64,000 nt of DNA from Puccinia triticina (GCF_026914185.1 NC_070564.1:2232001-2296000); one strand, 5' to 3'. Positions 1-11,729 are shown, counted from the stretch's first letter. Translations and numbers: made by a program. Notes: a model not told the origin generated them from the sequence alone.

Positions 1-68
1 CGATATTGAGATGCCCGCAGTGTGAGCCCCCATTTTTGAATAGATATAGGTACTCACCAGGTCAAGAG

Positions 69-77
69 TTCAATTCC
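69..77 (+). other. Isolated Pol III B-box-like motif
   Basis: GTTCAATTC fits the B-box consensus GWTCRANNC. It lies in a short stretch with GGTC and GACC on either side. No matching A box or full cloverleaf is seen, so this is probably a tRNA-derived repeat fragment cut by the window edge. Confidence 0.2.
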
Positions 78-109
78 CATTAAAGACCTATATCACATGA
101 GATTTACCT

Positions 110-440
110 GTAACATAGTGAATAAATTAGCAATAATTACCGCTAAATAAGTTGCTAAAATAGCTTAGCAATGCTAGAAAAAGCTGAAGCCTAGCAAATA
201 GCTGCTAAAAAAGGATAATTCTAGCGATTAAAATACACGGATATATTTTGAGATTTGTATTAGCTGTAGCTGTAATACACAAGACAATAGAAAAAAGGGT
301 AGCTTAAGGGCGCTAAAAAATGCCAAGTTAGGATATTTTTCGCTAATGTAACATAACAGTTGCATGATTGATTGAGGGGAGGGCGATAAACATGCATTTT
401 AATTAGAATCAAAGAAAAGAAACTCCTGATACCCGATGAT
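110..440. repeat. AT-rich 3' flank of hAT-1 with GCTAA/TTAGC motifs
   Basis: This stretch downstream of the minus-strand transposase is rich in short GCTAA, TTAGC and CTAGC words in both orientations. hAT elements often carry such subterminal transposase-binding repeats, so it may be the 3' subterminal region of the left hAT element. No CAACGGTG-type terminus is visible here, so the left end probably lies outside the window or has decayed. Confidence 0.3.
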
Positions 441-3400
441 CTAAGTCTCAGCTTCTGTGGGCTTGGAATCTTTCTCACAACTCTGCTTCTTATTATTTTC
501 TTCTTGGAACTGAAGAGCTCGAGAAACCAAGACTTGGGAATCTTCAAAGTCTCCATCGGCCTCGAAACCTTGACGTAGCCACTGATTTGAGCTAACACAT
601 CGTTCAATTGTTCTAGCGGATAAGTTGCCGCGATCACGTCCACACACATCAGTCGCAGCAGAGAAACAACGTTCCACACTTGCCGAGGTTGCACAACAAG
701 CCAAGTAATCCCGGGCAATTGTGGCCAAGACTGGGAACTCCGCCTCATGGTCCTGGAAGAAATTCAAACCACTTCAATGCATTATTTTTATAGGTCAATG
801 ATATAAAAAAGAGAATGCACAACATACCTGCCACCAGTTCAAGGCTTTGTCTGCTTTTGCTGCAGGCAAGTTGTATTTACCTCCAATGTAATCCACAAGT
901 TCTTTGACAATAGGGGCTTCGTTTGTTTCAGGGAAAAAGTCAAAGTCATCGAGAGCCTGGCGATGGTGTTTTGATGATGGTTGACGGTCAAGTGGCGGAG
1001 ATTTATCTTTTGAGCTTTGATTTGTATCTAGTTCTTTCTTTTGTTCACAGTATTCAGATTGAAGTAATGATTCAGTGTAAGTATGGTGTTCCTTGAACCA
1101 GGCCTTGAAGATCAATAAACGATATGCTGGGTTTAAGATGGTTGCAAGGAGTATAGCATCGCAATCCAATGCCTTGTCAAGATATGTCTTGGTCTTCAGT
1201 ATCATCTTACGCATCATAGTTCGGAATTCGACTTCCGTTGTTAATTCAATTTGATCTCTGAGGAAGTTGATTATGTTCAGGTACTCGGCAATCATCAGAC
1301 AGGCAGAGGAACGATCTCCCTCCATCTTCTTTGTTATGAAGTAGAATTCCTAGTAAAATTGAGTTGATCAACAAAGAAACATCGAGATTAGCCGGGTTGA
1401 TGGCAAACTTACACCAAGAATATCATTCAGCTTCTTCACAATTTCCCAGTCACCCCGACATATCACATACTCTTGGTAGAAATTCTTCCCGCCATCACGT
1501 TCTTGGCGGTCTTTTTCATTTTCAATGAGTTTGTTGATGATGGTTTGAGCCTGATATGCGCGGTCCCGGCTTTGCCACTTGATATTCCAACGTATTCCGT
1601 ATCCAGCAATGAGGCTTGGACCGTTGTATTCAAGTTTCTTGGCCCAGATATTGAATTCAGAACGTCTAGCTGCTGAAGAAGTGATTCGCTGAATCACATA
1701 ATCAACCTATGTTTTAGTGACAGAAAAAAAAAATCAAGTTCAGAGCTCATTTGCGTTGGAGTATTACCATGACAATAACAAAAAAATCACCTTTTTCAAT
1801 ACTGAAGAGATCATGTTTGGTTTTTTACGTTTGGCCGCTGGGTTGCTTTCTGCTTCTATGTGAACGGGTGCTATTTCAGACTCATCGCTGCTAGATTCTA
1901 TGAGCTCATCGTCAGATTCAAATGTTGCAGGTTGCTTGCTTGAATCATTTTGATCTTTGGATTCTTCTGATATTGATGTAAGCTCGGGTACAAAGCCTAG
2001 AGTGCTTTCTTTATCTCGAGTCAAACCTTCCGAAGCCATTTCGATCTCCTTGAGGCCCGCGCTGAGAATTAAGGCGACTTTGTGGCAGAAACACTTGATG
2101 TGATTTTGGGAAAGGTTCAGATTGAAGCAAGTTTTTTTCCCAACTAGCCGGTCAACCTCGGAAGTCATTGTTCCGTTATTTGAACCAGAATCTATAGTCT
2201 GAGCAAGAACGTATTAGATTATTTTCATCAGTTATGAAGACATTCATGCGGATAGGAAAGTGGTAATGGAAAAATCAATCAAAAAGACTTATTTTTTCAT
2301 GAAGGGACGATTTGGTAATGATGTTTGCAAAGGGCACTGCAAGGTACTTGCCCTTGTGAGTCCACGAAATATACTTCATGCCCAAGTGGCATAACTTAAA
2401 TATCCAGTCGTCGGAGATGTAGGCCGCGGCTATCCCCATGAACGCATGGTGATTACCTTTTGTCGTCCATACATCATGGATGAGTGTTATTTTAGATTTG
2501 TTTAACTAGTTTTGACAAATCAGGTCAGCTTCTGGTCATTGCAATTTAAGAGAGAAAAAACAAAGAAATGACTGACTCTCAGGGTATTCAAAACCTTCTC
2601 CTGCAAGCTGATGTACAGACGATGAGCTTTGGTTGCAGCCCAGGTGCGAGAATAGATCCTGATTCCCTGCCAAGCATAGTTGAAAGCCACTCCAAGCAGA
2701 AAATCCTGGATTTGGGTCCAAGGAAGAGCAGACTGAACAATCCACATGACAAGAAGTTGGTTGAGGCTCCTGTTGTCAAACAAGCCACCAAGTAGAAACT
2801 TGCTCGCCGGAGCAGCTTTCAACTTTGCAGCCTCCTTGTCTTTCACCGTAGCCGGCAAGTTCGCTCCATCATTGATCGCATCTTTCCTACCTCTGCAAGG
2901 CATTGTAAAGTCCCCTATCCTAGGGGGCTTCACACAAAGGGCCAGAGGATTATGTAACCCCTGCGCAGACAGATACATGTGCTCGAACCCCATCTTCCCT
3001 AGTCCGGCAGAGAATCTGTTCTCTCCCGGCTAGGTAAGCCTTCTTCTCATTTCCCTTCTCTTTCTCTCTCTGGTTGTACTTACGGAGAGAATCTGTTCTC
3101 TCCCGGCTAGCCCATCTGCAATTCAGCCCACCGTTTGGAACTAGAAAGTTCCTCAGGCTCCGGCCTCGTCCCCTCGCCCCCGCTTTCCACGTCGTTTCCA
3201 GTGAGGGTCCATCGGACCCTTACAGGCATCCGCCCCGAGTCTCCATCTCAATGCTTCACAAGGTTCGAGCGAGTATCTTTCCCCCTTTTGTATAATTTAG
3301 TACACCATTTGCATCGATAGAATAGCTTTGGTCCTGTTGTCTGAAGATTATAATGAGAAAAATTTCAATAATAAGCTCAGATTATCAAGGTATTCTCAAC

Positions 3401-4003
3401 ATATCACAAATAAATTCAACTCACTTCGCCTTCACCATAAACTGGAGGTTCAAAATACCACTCAATTGCGTTGTACTGGGTCGATGCAGGGCCTCTAACT
3501 TTCTTCTTCATCTTTGTGTTCTCATTATCCGAGTCCTGGGGAAGATTCATGGCTGCAGTCACCTCATCTAAGTCTGATTCGCAGTCGTCCTCCTTATCCT
3601 CAGAAGATTCTGAGTGATCTTCAGACTCATCAGCTGCTAGGTTTCGCTTCCTCTTCTTCAAGACCGGTGTTCTCTTTTGTTTTGAAGTCGAACTCGGACC
3701 AGCCTTTGAAGATTTTGATAGTCGTGGCTGGCTCTTTTTTTTGCTGGTTGATTGGTTTTTTTTGGGGGCTCGATGTGAAGATTCTTCATTGTTGGAGGTT
3801 TCAGACTGGTTGTTGCGGGTTAGAGATTGACGAGTATCACGACTAGTTCGAACATAATTGGCATGTGTTTTGACTGGAGTAACGATACAGTTAGATTGCC
3901 GGGATTGAGGCCGCAAAGGAACATTGGGGGCCGTTTTTGGGTTCTGCGACTGTGAGGGAAGTGTACCGGAAGGGTTGGGTGTGTCAGTCAAAGAAGCCAT
4001 CAC
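441..4003 (-). pseudogene. hAT transposase, copy 1 (decayed)
   Basis: Exon blocks can be aligned by eye with copy 2: an N-terminal charged, disordered part (4003-3425, ending GEGE at a GT donor); a BED-type zinc finger with two Cys (about 3330-3230); a block with FDNRSLNQLLVMWI (2905-2570); a block with NLNLSQNHIKCFCHK (2168-1764); blocks at 1697-1368 and 1325-795; and the C-terminal hAT dimerisation region (767-441) with ARDYLACCATSASVERCFSA. Damage: an in-frame TGA within the zinc finger (KH followed by stop), a 320-bp insertion right after it (2904-3223), and poor continuity between 2500 and 2170. The transposase would cut and rejoin the element ends in the nucleus; this copy cannot make it. 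Confidence 0.85.
2904..3223. mobile_element. 320-bp insertion inside the hAT-1 zinc finger
   Basis: The sequence is bracketed by AGGCAT at 2898-2903 and 3224-3229. Removing it and one AGGCAT joins the transposase frame in register with copy 2. The ends are weakly inverted (GTAAAGTCC and, on the other strand, GTAAGGGTCC). Inside, CTAGCCGGGAGAGAACAG occurs twice as a direct repeat (minus strand) and GGGTTCGAGCAC resembles a Pol III B box. It could be a MITE or a tRNA-derived SINE; no poly-A tail is visible to settle this. Confidence 0.6.
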
Positions 4004-4431
4004 ATTCTCATGCAGGGGAGATCAAGAATTGGCGGCCAAAGGATGCCAGCCAAGAAGCAAGGGTTTGGAGGGGTGATCGTCAGGAGGAATCAGAGTGATG
4101 ATGGTCAGGAGGAGTTGGACTTGAAGGCTGAGACAGAGAGCAATTCCGGAGTTAAGGGGCAAGGCTTTGTGGATGATGTCATGATTGGCGGCGCCAAAGG
4201 TCGGAATTGAGTACATACCAAGATGTATTGGTAATTGGTTTGTATTGCATTGGCGTACTTGATACATTGTCTACAGGGTATCTGTATCGTAACAGGCTGC
4301 CAATACAATACCTAGGCATCACAGTGTAGTGTATCAAGAAATAATTACGATACAAGTACACTGTAATGGCGGCAAAGATGGTGACGTTACACAAAATTAC
4401 AATTACATGTAATGTAATTGTTGCACCGTTG

Positions 4432-4526
4432 CCGTAGGTACCTGCTCTGACCCACTTTGTGGGTGCGGGTGTCCCATTTTGCCAAAAAAATCTGTGGGTA
4501 CCCAGGTGTGGTGGGGCCATCTCTAG
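4432..4526. repeat. Right-end fragment of a TAGAGATGG-type hAT element
   Basis: The stretch contains GGGTACC motifs and ends CCATCTCTA, the terminus shown by the complete elements at 20376-22662 and 50454-53092. The following 8 bp, GTCTTAAA, should occur before a TAGAGATGG left end, but that was not found in the window. hAT copy 1 may therefore be nested in this element. Confidence 0.45.
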
Positions 4527-4533
4527 TCTTAAA

Positions 4534-4616
4534 TTGCCACTGGTGAGAGACTGACTGTTGGGGATTAGTCAGAGGACTTGGGAGGTCAGCCATTGGAGAG
4601 CAATGGAGCCTGGGAG
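4534..4616 (+). repeat. Repeat copy, left half (split by hAT-2)
   Basis: This sequence (GGTGAGAGACTGACTG and onward to GAGCCTGGGAG) is homologous to 24560-24638. Its continuation is found on the far side of hAT-2 at 8374-8425. It is the target into which hAT-2 inserted. Confidence 0.7.
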
Positions 4617-7600
4617 CAACGGTGTAACCATTACGCGCCATGTATTGTGTAATGGGCTGTAACGTATCTTAGTGTAATGCCGCTACATTGTAACGGTATC
4701 GTAACTTGCACCCGCTCCGTTACATGGTAATTTGAATTATATGTAGCGGCAGCTCGCTGCGCTACATTCATTCTCAGATCTCTGTATTGGGTGCGGCGAT
4801 GCACTACTGCTTCAATGCAAGTTACAGTTGGTCATGTAATGGCTGTAGCGGTGAATTGGGTCGCGGGACCCAAGGGTACTAGGGGGCGGGAACCAATCGG
4901 GGGAACCCTTGCGCCAACGGTGAAACCATTAGTCAGGGCCGCCGCCGATCCCCCAGGAGCATCCACCATGGCTCAATCGTCCCGCCCATCGGCCTCTCCA
5001 CGGCCTCCATCCTCCGCACGTCCCCCTCGGCCTCCATCCCGTCAATCAAAGCGGGTGATCACTCCAGTCAAGACGCATGGGAACTACGTCCGGCCAAATG
5101 ACCAAGATTGGACCGATGTTGGCCCATCCTCCCGGTCCCAGAGAACTCCGGTCCGATCCAAACACGTTTCAAAAACAATTTCTGTTGCCAGCCTATCATC
5201 GCCGGATCCTACGACTACCCGAAATGGTGAACCTTCTGTTTCCCAGCCAAAGCAAAAGAAAAGGAAGCAACGTTGCGTCAGTTACCAATCCGAACTAGAC
5301 CCGGACGCATACACAATTGATCTTGCCCAGATTTCCAATCAAGAAAATGAAAAAGTAAAGAAAAAGAAAACCAGAGGTGTAGCTGCTAAAGAAACCGATG
5401 ATGTCGGGTTATATTTTGAGTCTCCTACTCGAGGGCACGGTGAAGTAAGTTTTTCAATCATTCTTTTAATTATCGTTAGGTTTTATTGTTGATCATCTAA
5501 ACTTCCTATCTATCAGACCGAAGGACCCAAACTACATTACAAATGCAGGTGGTGTCCAAAGATTTACAAAAGGGGGAAGGATAGCCGATCTAACTTACTC
5601 AAACATCGGGACGGCGACATCGCACGATCAGCTTGCCCTGGAAGATCAGCTGCAATCGATTTGGGGGCTAACTTACGACGCACCTTGAAGGAACAAGCGG
5701 CCAATGCCAAGAAGAACAAATCAAACAGCCTCACGAATTACATCGAAAGTGCCGCCTTCGACAACCGAACTCTCAACCAGATTATTGTCATCTGGCTCAT
5801 TGGAACATCTCAACCTTGGATGCAAATTGGCGACGCCGTCCTTGGATTCTCGTACAACTACACTTGCCGTGTTGGAGTCAAGCTCTTCTTGCGTGTTTGG
5901 GCTGCCGCCGAGGCCCATCAACTTTACATCAACCTTCAAGAGAAAGTTAGAAATAAATTAAAGGTAAGTTAGTTCCTTTATTATATTCCAGTCATATTTT
6001 AATAGCATGTACTAATTTTCTCTTGTGATTGTGGGGTGCAGTCGCTCAAGTCAAAGATCAGCCTCATCCATGACGTATGGACTACAAAGGGTAACCACCA
6101 GGCGTTCATGGGTATCTCTTTCACATACATTTCCGATGATTGGACGTTCAAAGTGTGTCACCTATCTCTTAAGTACATCGCTTGGACTCATAAGGGGAAG
6201 TATCTTGCCATCCCTTTTGCTCATATCATCACCAAGCTTCACCTTCAAGATAAGATAAGTTTCTTCGGCTCTATTTAATTCAACTTGTCTGTTTGCTAAT
6301 CTTGTTTTTTCTTCATCTACATACATTATAGGCCAAACAACCGACTCTGGCTCTAATAACCGCACATTGACGACCACACTGGATCAAATTGTCCTCAAAC
6401 AGACCGGCAAAGAACTCAACCTCGCCACAAATCATATACGTTGTTTTTGTCACAAAATTGCGCTTATCTTGTCGGCTGGACTCAAGGCAATCGATCTTTC
6501 AACTGAGGGCTTAACCCCACGAAGACACGCGACTCTTGGATTTGTCCCTGCGCTGGGAACAATCGATGAACTTGGCAAGGAAGCTGCCGCAGCAGACATT
6601 CCACCAGGTGATGCCTTAGACGGTGAGCCACTCCCAGCGGGTGGTTCTGATGGTGGCGGTGACGATTGCGACTCTGATGCAGAACAGGTGCAAAGCGCGG
6701 AGCCAACTACGACCGTCTCGGAGATCTTGAAGAAAGTCAATTCTGTGATTCAAAGGATCACTAGCTCAGCCGCCAGAAGGTCTGAATTCAACCTATGGCG
6801 CAAGAAGCTTGACTGTGGTGGTCCAACACTCATCGCCGGTTACGGGATTCGCTGGAATATAAAATGGCAGAGCCGGGACCGTGCCTACCAAGGTCGAGAG
6901 GTTATCGACAAGCTCATCAAGAACGAAAAAGACAGACAAGAGCGCGAGGAGGGTCAGACCAAAAACTTTTTCCACGAGTACGAGATCACTCGCAGTGACT
7001 GGGATGTTGTCAAGCGATTAAATGATATACTTAGCGTGCGTCTTTCTTTTATTTTATATCCTTCGTTCATCCTTCATAATTCATTTCACTTATTCTCCTT
7101 TATTTCCAACACAGGAATTCTATTTTATTACTAAAAGGATGGAAGGAGATCATTCCTCGGCATCCCTAATGTTGTGCAAATACAAACACATCATCAGCTA
7201 CTTGAAAAAACGACGTGTGCCGTCTGAACCCGAATTTCATAGTATGATCGATAAGATGATTGAGAAGACAAAAACTTACCTTGCTGAGGCGCTGAACTGT
7301 GATCCTGTGCTCCTAGCCACAATTTTAAACCCGGCTTTCCGACTATCTCTTTTCTCGTTATGGTTTGAGTCGCACTACATATATGCCAAGGGCTTACTTC
7401 AAAGGGAATATGAACAATAAAAGATCGAAATGGAGGCAAACTCAGTTCCTACTTCACAACCATCTCCTCCGGTTTTAAGTCAACCACCACCATCCAAACA
7501 TCGCCGGGATACCAATGACGTGGACCTCTTCCCTGATGCCACCGACTCCTTACCCAAAGACGAGTTGACCACATACCTCAGTGGTATCTACAAGATCCTG

Positions 7601-8366
7601 GTGGCCGACGCAGACGAATGCCTCAAGTGGTGGAAGGTATGTTATTCTCAGTTAAATCAAGTGATTGTAACCTTTGTTAATCTTTGGGTTTATATTTCAT
7701 ACAGGATCATCACCAAGAGTTCCCAATCCTGTCATCAATGGCCAAGGACTACTTGGCTTGCTCTGCAACCTCGGCAAGTGTTGAGCACTGCTTCTCGGCT
7801 GCGGCCGACATCTGTGGACGCGATCGCGGGAGACTGGCCCCCAGGACCATTGAGAGATCTGTAAGTTCTCACCAATGGCTGCAGCAAGGATATCAGGCCA
7901 ATGGCAATTTCGAGGCGGCCCAGGAGTTTATCACCAAAAGCTATGAAGAACTGGAGGAAAAGAACAATTGAAAAAAAAGTAAAAAGGTAATGACGAATTT
8001 TTGCTGCCAAAATATTGATGTATCATTTTTTACCTGCTTTGACTTCCTCCTGTGCGTTCTCGCTTCCCACTCTGCCTTACTGCCTCATGAACAGCCTCAC
8101 TCCCCCATGTAAATAGCTTGCCTGCAAAAAATACACAATTGGTGCAAAAAAGCCCAATACATGCGTTACTGTATCAAAATTGCATTGGTTGACCGCTGCG
8201 CTACAACGTACTTGTAGATTATGTAGCAAAGATTTTAATACTGTGCATTGGTAGCGCATCGGCACTACGATGCGCTACAGGCTTTTTTTGAAAGTGTGTA
8301 ATTGTGTCCAATTACAATACATGTAACGGCCGCTCCGCTACATGTATCGTAATGGTTACACCGTTG
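4617..8366 (+). mobile_element. hAT-type DNA transposon copy 2 (complete)
   Basis: The element has inverted ends CAACGGTGTAACCATTACG (from 4617) and CGTAATGGTTACACCGTTG (to 8366). The 7-bp direct repeat CTGGGAG lies immediately outside both ends (4610-4616 and 8367-8373). Repeated TGTAACG/ATGTAGCG-like words fill both subterminal zones. The related sequence at 24560-24690 is uninterrupted with a single CTGGGAG, so it acts as an empty-site control. The element carries one transposase gene in six exons with a single nonsense codon, so it may be recently inactive yet could be mobilised by a relative. Confidence 0.85.
4968..7971 (+). pseudogene. hAT transposase, copy 2 (one nonsense codon)
   Basis: Six exons fit by eye: 4968-5444, 5517-5963, 6042-6258, 6332-7035, 7115-7636, 7705-7971, all GT-AG, giving about 877 codons. 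The N-terminal 159 residues are charged and disordered. A BED-type zinc finger follows (KCRWCPKIY, then SNLLKH), next the RNase H-like core (HDVWTTKG, then QTTDSGSNN, then HIRCFCHKIAL), and the C-terminal hAT dimerisation domain (ACSATSASVEHCFSAAADIC). The product would excise and reinsert the element, probably as a dimer. The only obvious lesion is an in-frame TAA at 7418-7420, where copy 1 has lysine. The start ATG at 4968 is the first in frame that keeps similarity to copy 1 (VITPVKTH shared). Confidence 0.85.
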
Positions 8367-8373
8367 CTGGGAG

Positions 8374-8425
8374 CGCAGAATGCAGATGTTGGGTGGAGAT
8401 GGTGGATAGTGCAGGACTAACTATA
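8374..8425 (+). repeat. Repeat copy, right half (split by hAT-2)
   Basis: This continues the homology to 24639-24690 after the hAT-2 insertion (shared features: ATGC-GA, then GGGT-GAG, then AGTGC-GGA). Confidence 0.6.
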
Positions 8426-8434
8426 TAGTTAGGC

Positions 8435-8560
8435 ATGGCAATTGGGTGGGTAGGCCGGTGGGCCGCCCAAACCAGCTTTTGGGGGAAATTTGTGAAGTTG
8501 GCCGGACCCAACAGACCCACAAATGAAACTGGGCAGGTTTGGGTAGCCAGTCAACCCCGG
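8435..8560 (-). repeat. Dispersed repeat, related to 26515-26600
   Basis: Read on the minus strand it contains TTTGTGGGTCTGTTGGG followed by CCCCCAAAAGC; the plus strand at 26519-26575 has the same order. No termini are recognised. The stretch 8560-9057 shows no gene and no clear repeat. Confidence 0.4.
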
Positions 8561-9064
8561 AAGCCCCCTGTTCAGGGGTCAGCCATGAAGGGCTGCGTTT
8601 TTGACCCTGTAGCACCCTCTGGAATCCATGATTTGACTTCAACATCTTTTGAGGCCTGATGACAGGGCACATTCCAGCACCAGGGATATTGGCATTGTCA
8701 TTAATCCTGAAATGTTTTACTTTATTGGTTATTTGGCTGGCAGCCACAGGCTAATTGGGGTCAGAGGCCTACATGCCTCCCACAAGTAGCTCATAGCTGC
8801 CTGACAGCTAAAAAGGTTCAGGGAGGCCTCCACCCACTGGTGGAACTTGCTTCAGCTGCACTGCTGCTATGCAGTCCAGAATTTCTTTCCGCCACATTCC
8901 AGCTCTTCACTCTTGCCCTCTGCTCTGCCTATCTGAGATGGCTACCAATCCACCCTTCTTGCAATCCATGATCCACAATTTGTCCCAGTAGCTTGATTTA
9001 TGCATGCATTTGCCTGGCTTTCTGACATCACCACCTGCCATATGCCATCCCTAGATCAGAGCAG

Positions 9065-9537
9065 CAACAGTGGGTCGCTACGCTAAGCTATTTCAGCGCT
9101 ACGCGTTAGCGTAGCGGCAAAAAAGCGCCCATCTATTTTGCATAGCGTTAGCGCGCTGTTAGCGCCGCTACGCTGCACTAATTTTCAGCGGCGCTAACAG
9201 CGCGCCAATTCTTCGTTAGCGTTAGCGCGCCGCTACAGTCGCTACGCTACGCTGCGCTGCGCTACAGCGCTTTTAGCGGAAAAAAAGCCCATTTTTCCCG
9301 CTAAAGGCGCTGTAGCGCAGCGTAGCGCGCGCTCTTTTGCGCCCTCCATGCATAGCGTTAGCGCAATTGCGCGCATCTGCGCTAACGCTACGCTATCAGC
9401 TAAAATAGCTGCGCACCGCGTGCGCGTAGCGTTAGCGCATATGCGTGAAATTGCGCTAACGCTACGCTAAAAAATAGCGCATTCGCGCTGCGCTACGCTA
9501 CACTAACCGCTATGGTTAGCGTAGCAACCCAGTGTTG
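9065..9537. mobile_element. hAT-like MITE made of GCGTTAGCGTAGC units
   Basis: The ends are CAACAGTGGGTCGCTACGC and, read from the other side, CAACACTGGGTTGCTACGC, with AGAGCAG directly repeated outside (9058-9064 and 9538-9544). The interior has no coding capacity. It is almost wholly built of GTAGCG, GCGTTAGC and their complements, giving very many overlapping palindromes. The terminal CAAC and the 7-bp duplication link it to hAT copy 2. Confidence 0.75.
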
Positions 9538-9852
9538 AGAGCAGGTTGGGCTTGGAGACCACAACTGACGGTTGCCTCCAGGCAAAGGTAACATGGGATA
9601 TGGGGGGGGGGGGGAGAAATCCGTGAGATAGCAGGATTTCAGTCGGGCCCAATGTGGCTTGGACTGGTTTTCAAGTGATTGGTTGGGGTTTGTGAACTCA
9701 TTGGGCTGTGATGGGGCAGGCTGTGACCTGTGGTTGGGGGAAGGGTGCAAACATTTGTTGGGTGGAGCACACAACTTGTCATTGGGGGCAGCAAGCAACT
9801 CTCCATGGGGGGAGGGTTGACTTGTTGTACGTCTCCTGGCCAGCCCGTGGTG
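9538..9852. other. Spacer without recognised gene; poly-G tract
   Basis: A run of 13 G lies at about 9602-9614. Short open frames here show no recognisable domain. Confidence 0.5.
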
Positions 9853-9857
9853 GAAAG

Positions 9858-9988
9858 TGATGTGGATGAACCCGGATAAACTGATATATTCAATGAGGAA
9901 CAAGCTCTGCAGCTTGTTCCCGGCTCAAATATGGTCTCGAGGGCTGGCGAGTGTCACAGACTGTAACCTGACATGTCAGGTTAGAACA
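9858..9988 (-). repeat. 3' LTR of copia A
   Basis: This copy matches the right LTR apart from three bases, one of which breaks the 22-bp palindrome near its outer edge (GTAACCTGACA and its complement, here ending TTAG). Confidence 0.9.
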
Positions 9989-10003
9989 CCCACCCCCTCG
10001 CCC
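9989..10003 (-). other. Polypurine tract of copia A
   Basis: On the minus strand GGGCGAGGGGGTGGG directly precedes the 3' LTR, as expected for the plus-strand DNA primer. The stretch 10030-10152 is A-rich low-complexity sequence. Confidence 0.7.
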
Positions 10004-11514
10004 AGACTCGAGACCCTACATACAAACTGGTCTACTCATATGGGTGAGAAAAGAAAAAGGAGAAGAAAAAAAAATTAAGAGACAAGGAGAGAGAAAGAAA
10101 AAATAAAAAAAATAAGAAATAAAAAAGAAGAGAAGTAAGAGAAGAAAAAAAATTAACCAGGCCGCAAAAGATGTCCTCTCATTTTTCGAAACAATTCAGG
10201 CGGCAGACTTTTAGTGAACACATCTGCTTTCTGATCCTCGGTGGGGACCCAAGTCAAAGTCGTCAGTTTCTTGTAAAGCGCCTCATTAGTAATATAGAAA
10301 TCCCTGTCTGTGTGTCGTGTTCTCTTGTTCGATGAATCATCCGTACCTACCCGCACCGCCGACTGGTTGTCGCAGTAAAGATGCCCTACAAAATCAGCTT
10401 TCAGGACATCTCGAAGTAGATGTCGGATCCAAAGCGTGTGTCGTGTCGCAGCTCCAAGTGCCATGTATTCTGCATGGCACGTAGAAGCTGCGACAGAAGT
10501 TTGCCGACGTGCTACCCATAAGACCGGACAACCTAGAAACAGAATCAAGACGCCGTAGGATGATCGCGAGAACTCTCCGCCCCAAGACGCGTCGCAGTAA
10601 GTTTTCAGCGCCTTCGGGTCTCTGTCTGGAAAGAGGCATAAACGTTGTTCAGTACTACCCGCTATATAATTGACCAGATGTCGAACACCTTTCCAGTGTT
10701 GTACACCCGGCTTAGCCGAAAAACGCGCTAGGTAATTGACTGAAAAAGCAATGTCTGGTCTAGTCCCTACAGCTAGGTAGCTCATCATCCCAAGGATGTG
10801 TAGATATTTTGACGAACCAGAGGCATCACCATCCTCAGTCACTGCGTTGAAATTCGGAGGCAGAGGTGTTTTCGCCGTTTGAACACCATCCCATTCCTCT
10901 TCTAACAAGGCGTTGATAAGCTTCGGCTGTGAGAGGACAAAACCTTCCGGCGTACGCTGAATATTGACACCTACAATTGAGTCTAGCTGATTGGACCACT
11001 TAATCTTCAGGACATCCTTAAGATCTAACTCCAATTTTCGCAGAAGGTCCTCGTTGGAAGCTGTCACAACTCCATCATCTACATGCACCCATATTACTCC
11101 AGTCTCCGTTTTATGACGCAAGATATAGAGGCTGTTATCATACTGAGACGGAGAGTACCCTAGTTTGTCCAGAATACCGCGTAAGTGAAGCCACCAGCAC
11201 CGGGCTGCCTGTCGCGTCCCATACAATGCTTTCTTAAGTTTGAAAGCATGCCCTGCCGGTAGATCAACTCCCTCTGGAGGCTTGACCCAGACCTCTTCAT
11301 CTATAGGGGAGTTCAAATAGGCCGCAACAAAGTCAAAACTGTGCACACGCCAATTGAAACGCGCCGCAATGGTCAGGAGGAGCCGTAGTGCCACGAAAGT
11401 AGCTGTCGGAGCAAAGGTTTCATTGAAGTCCCGCCCAGCAACCTGGCGGAAACCTTTCGCAACATATCGTGCTTTATATCGCGTTGTACCTCCATCTGCC
11501 CCAGACTTTTTGGC

Positions 11515-11729
11515 TGTTGAGTTGTCTGTTAGTCTGCTACCATGATGTATCACCACAGTATGGAGGGCTGTCGGATCGACCCATGAGCACTACCAACCAA
11601 CCACCCAGCTGGCAGCCACAAGCGTCTGTAGCCTAGTTGGTAAAGGCAGCACTCTAGTATGTGTCTCAGCATAGCTGAGGTCGTGAGTTCGACTCTCACC
11701 AGACACATCTTCATTTTACAGTCTCTACA
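11515..11729 (+). repeat. 5' LTR of the TRIM
   Basis: A 215-bp LTR with TG...CA ends, containing the tRNA-like segment 11622-11707 and a TTTT run at 11714-11717. Confidence 0.93.
11622..11707 (+). ncRNA. tRNA-like Pol III unit in the TRIM 5' LTR
   Basis: TAGCCTAGTTGG (11629-11640) fits the A box and GTTCGACTC (11687-11695) fits the B box without mismatch. The sequence can fold as an acceptor stem (GCGTCTG with CAGACAC, 6 of 7 pairs), a D arm (GCCT/AGGC), a long variable arm (CTCAGC, ATA loop, GCTGAG) and a T arm (GTGAG/CTCAC with loop TTCGACT), like a class II tRNA. The anticodon arm folds poorly, so no anticodon is assigned and it is unlikely to be a working tRNA. TTTT follows seven bases later, a usual Pol III terminator. 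Confidence 0.75.

Larger units (their letters stand above)
441..4431 (-). mobile_element. hAT-type DNA transposon copy 1 (left end not seen)
   Basis: The right end is the terminal sequence CAACGGTGCAACAATTAC, read on the minus strand from 4431. It matches the start of the second hAT copy (CAACGGTGTAACCATTAC). The element carries a decayed transposase gene on the minus strand, with its 5' end toward 4431. No left terminus or target duplication could be located, so the start given is only the transposase stop codon. The seven bases outside the right terminus are CCGTAGG; the same heptamer should flank the missing left end. Copy 1 and copy 2 face each other head to head, about 185 bp apart. Confidence 0.7.

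Noticed and set aside
11622..11707. True chromosomal tRNA gene
   Set aside because: An identical copy occurs in the other LTR of the same element and the anticodon arm does not pair well, so it is called tRNA-like, not a tRNA gene.
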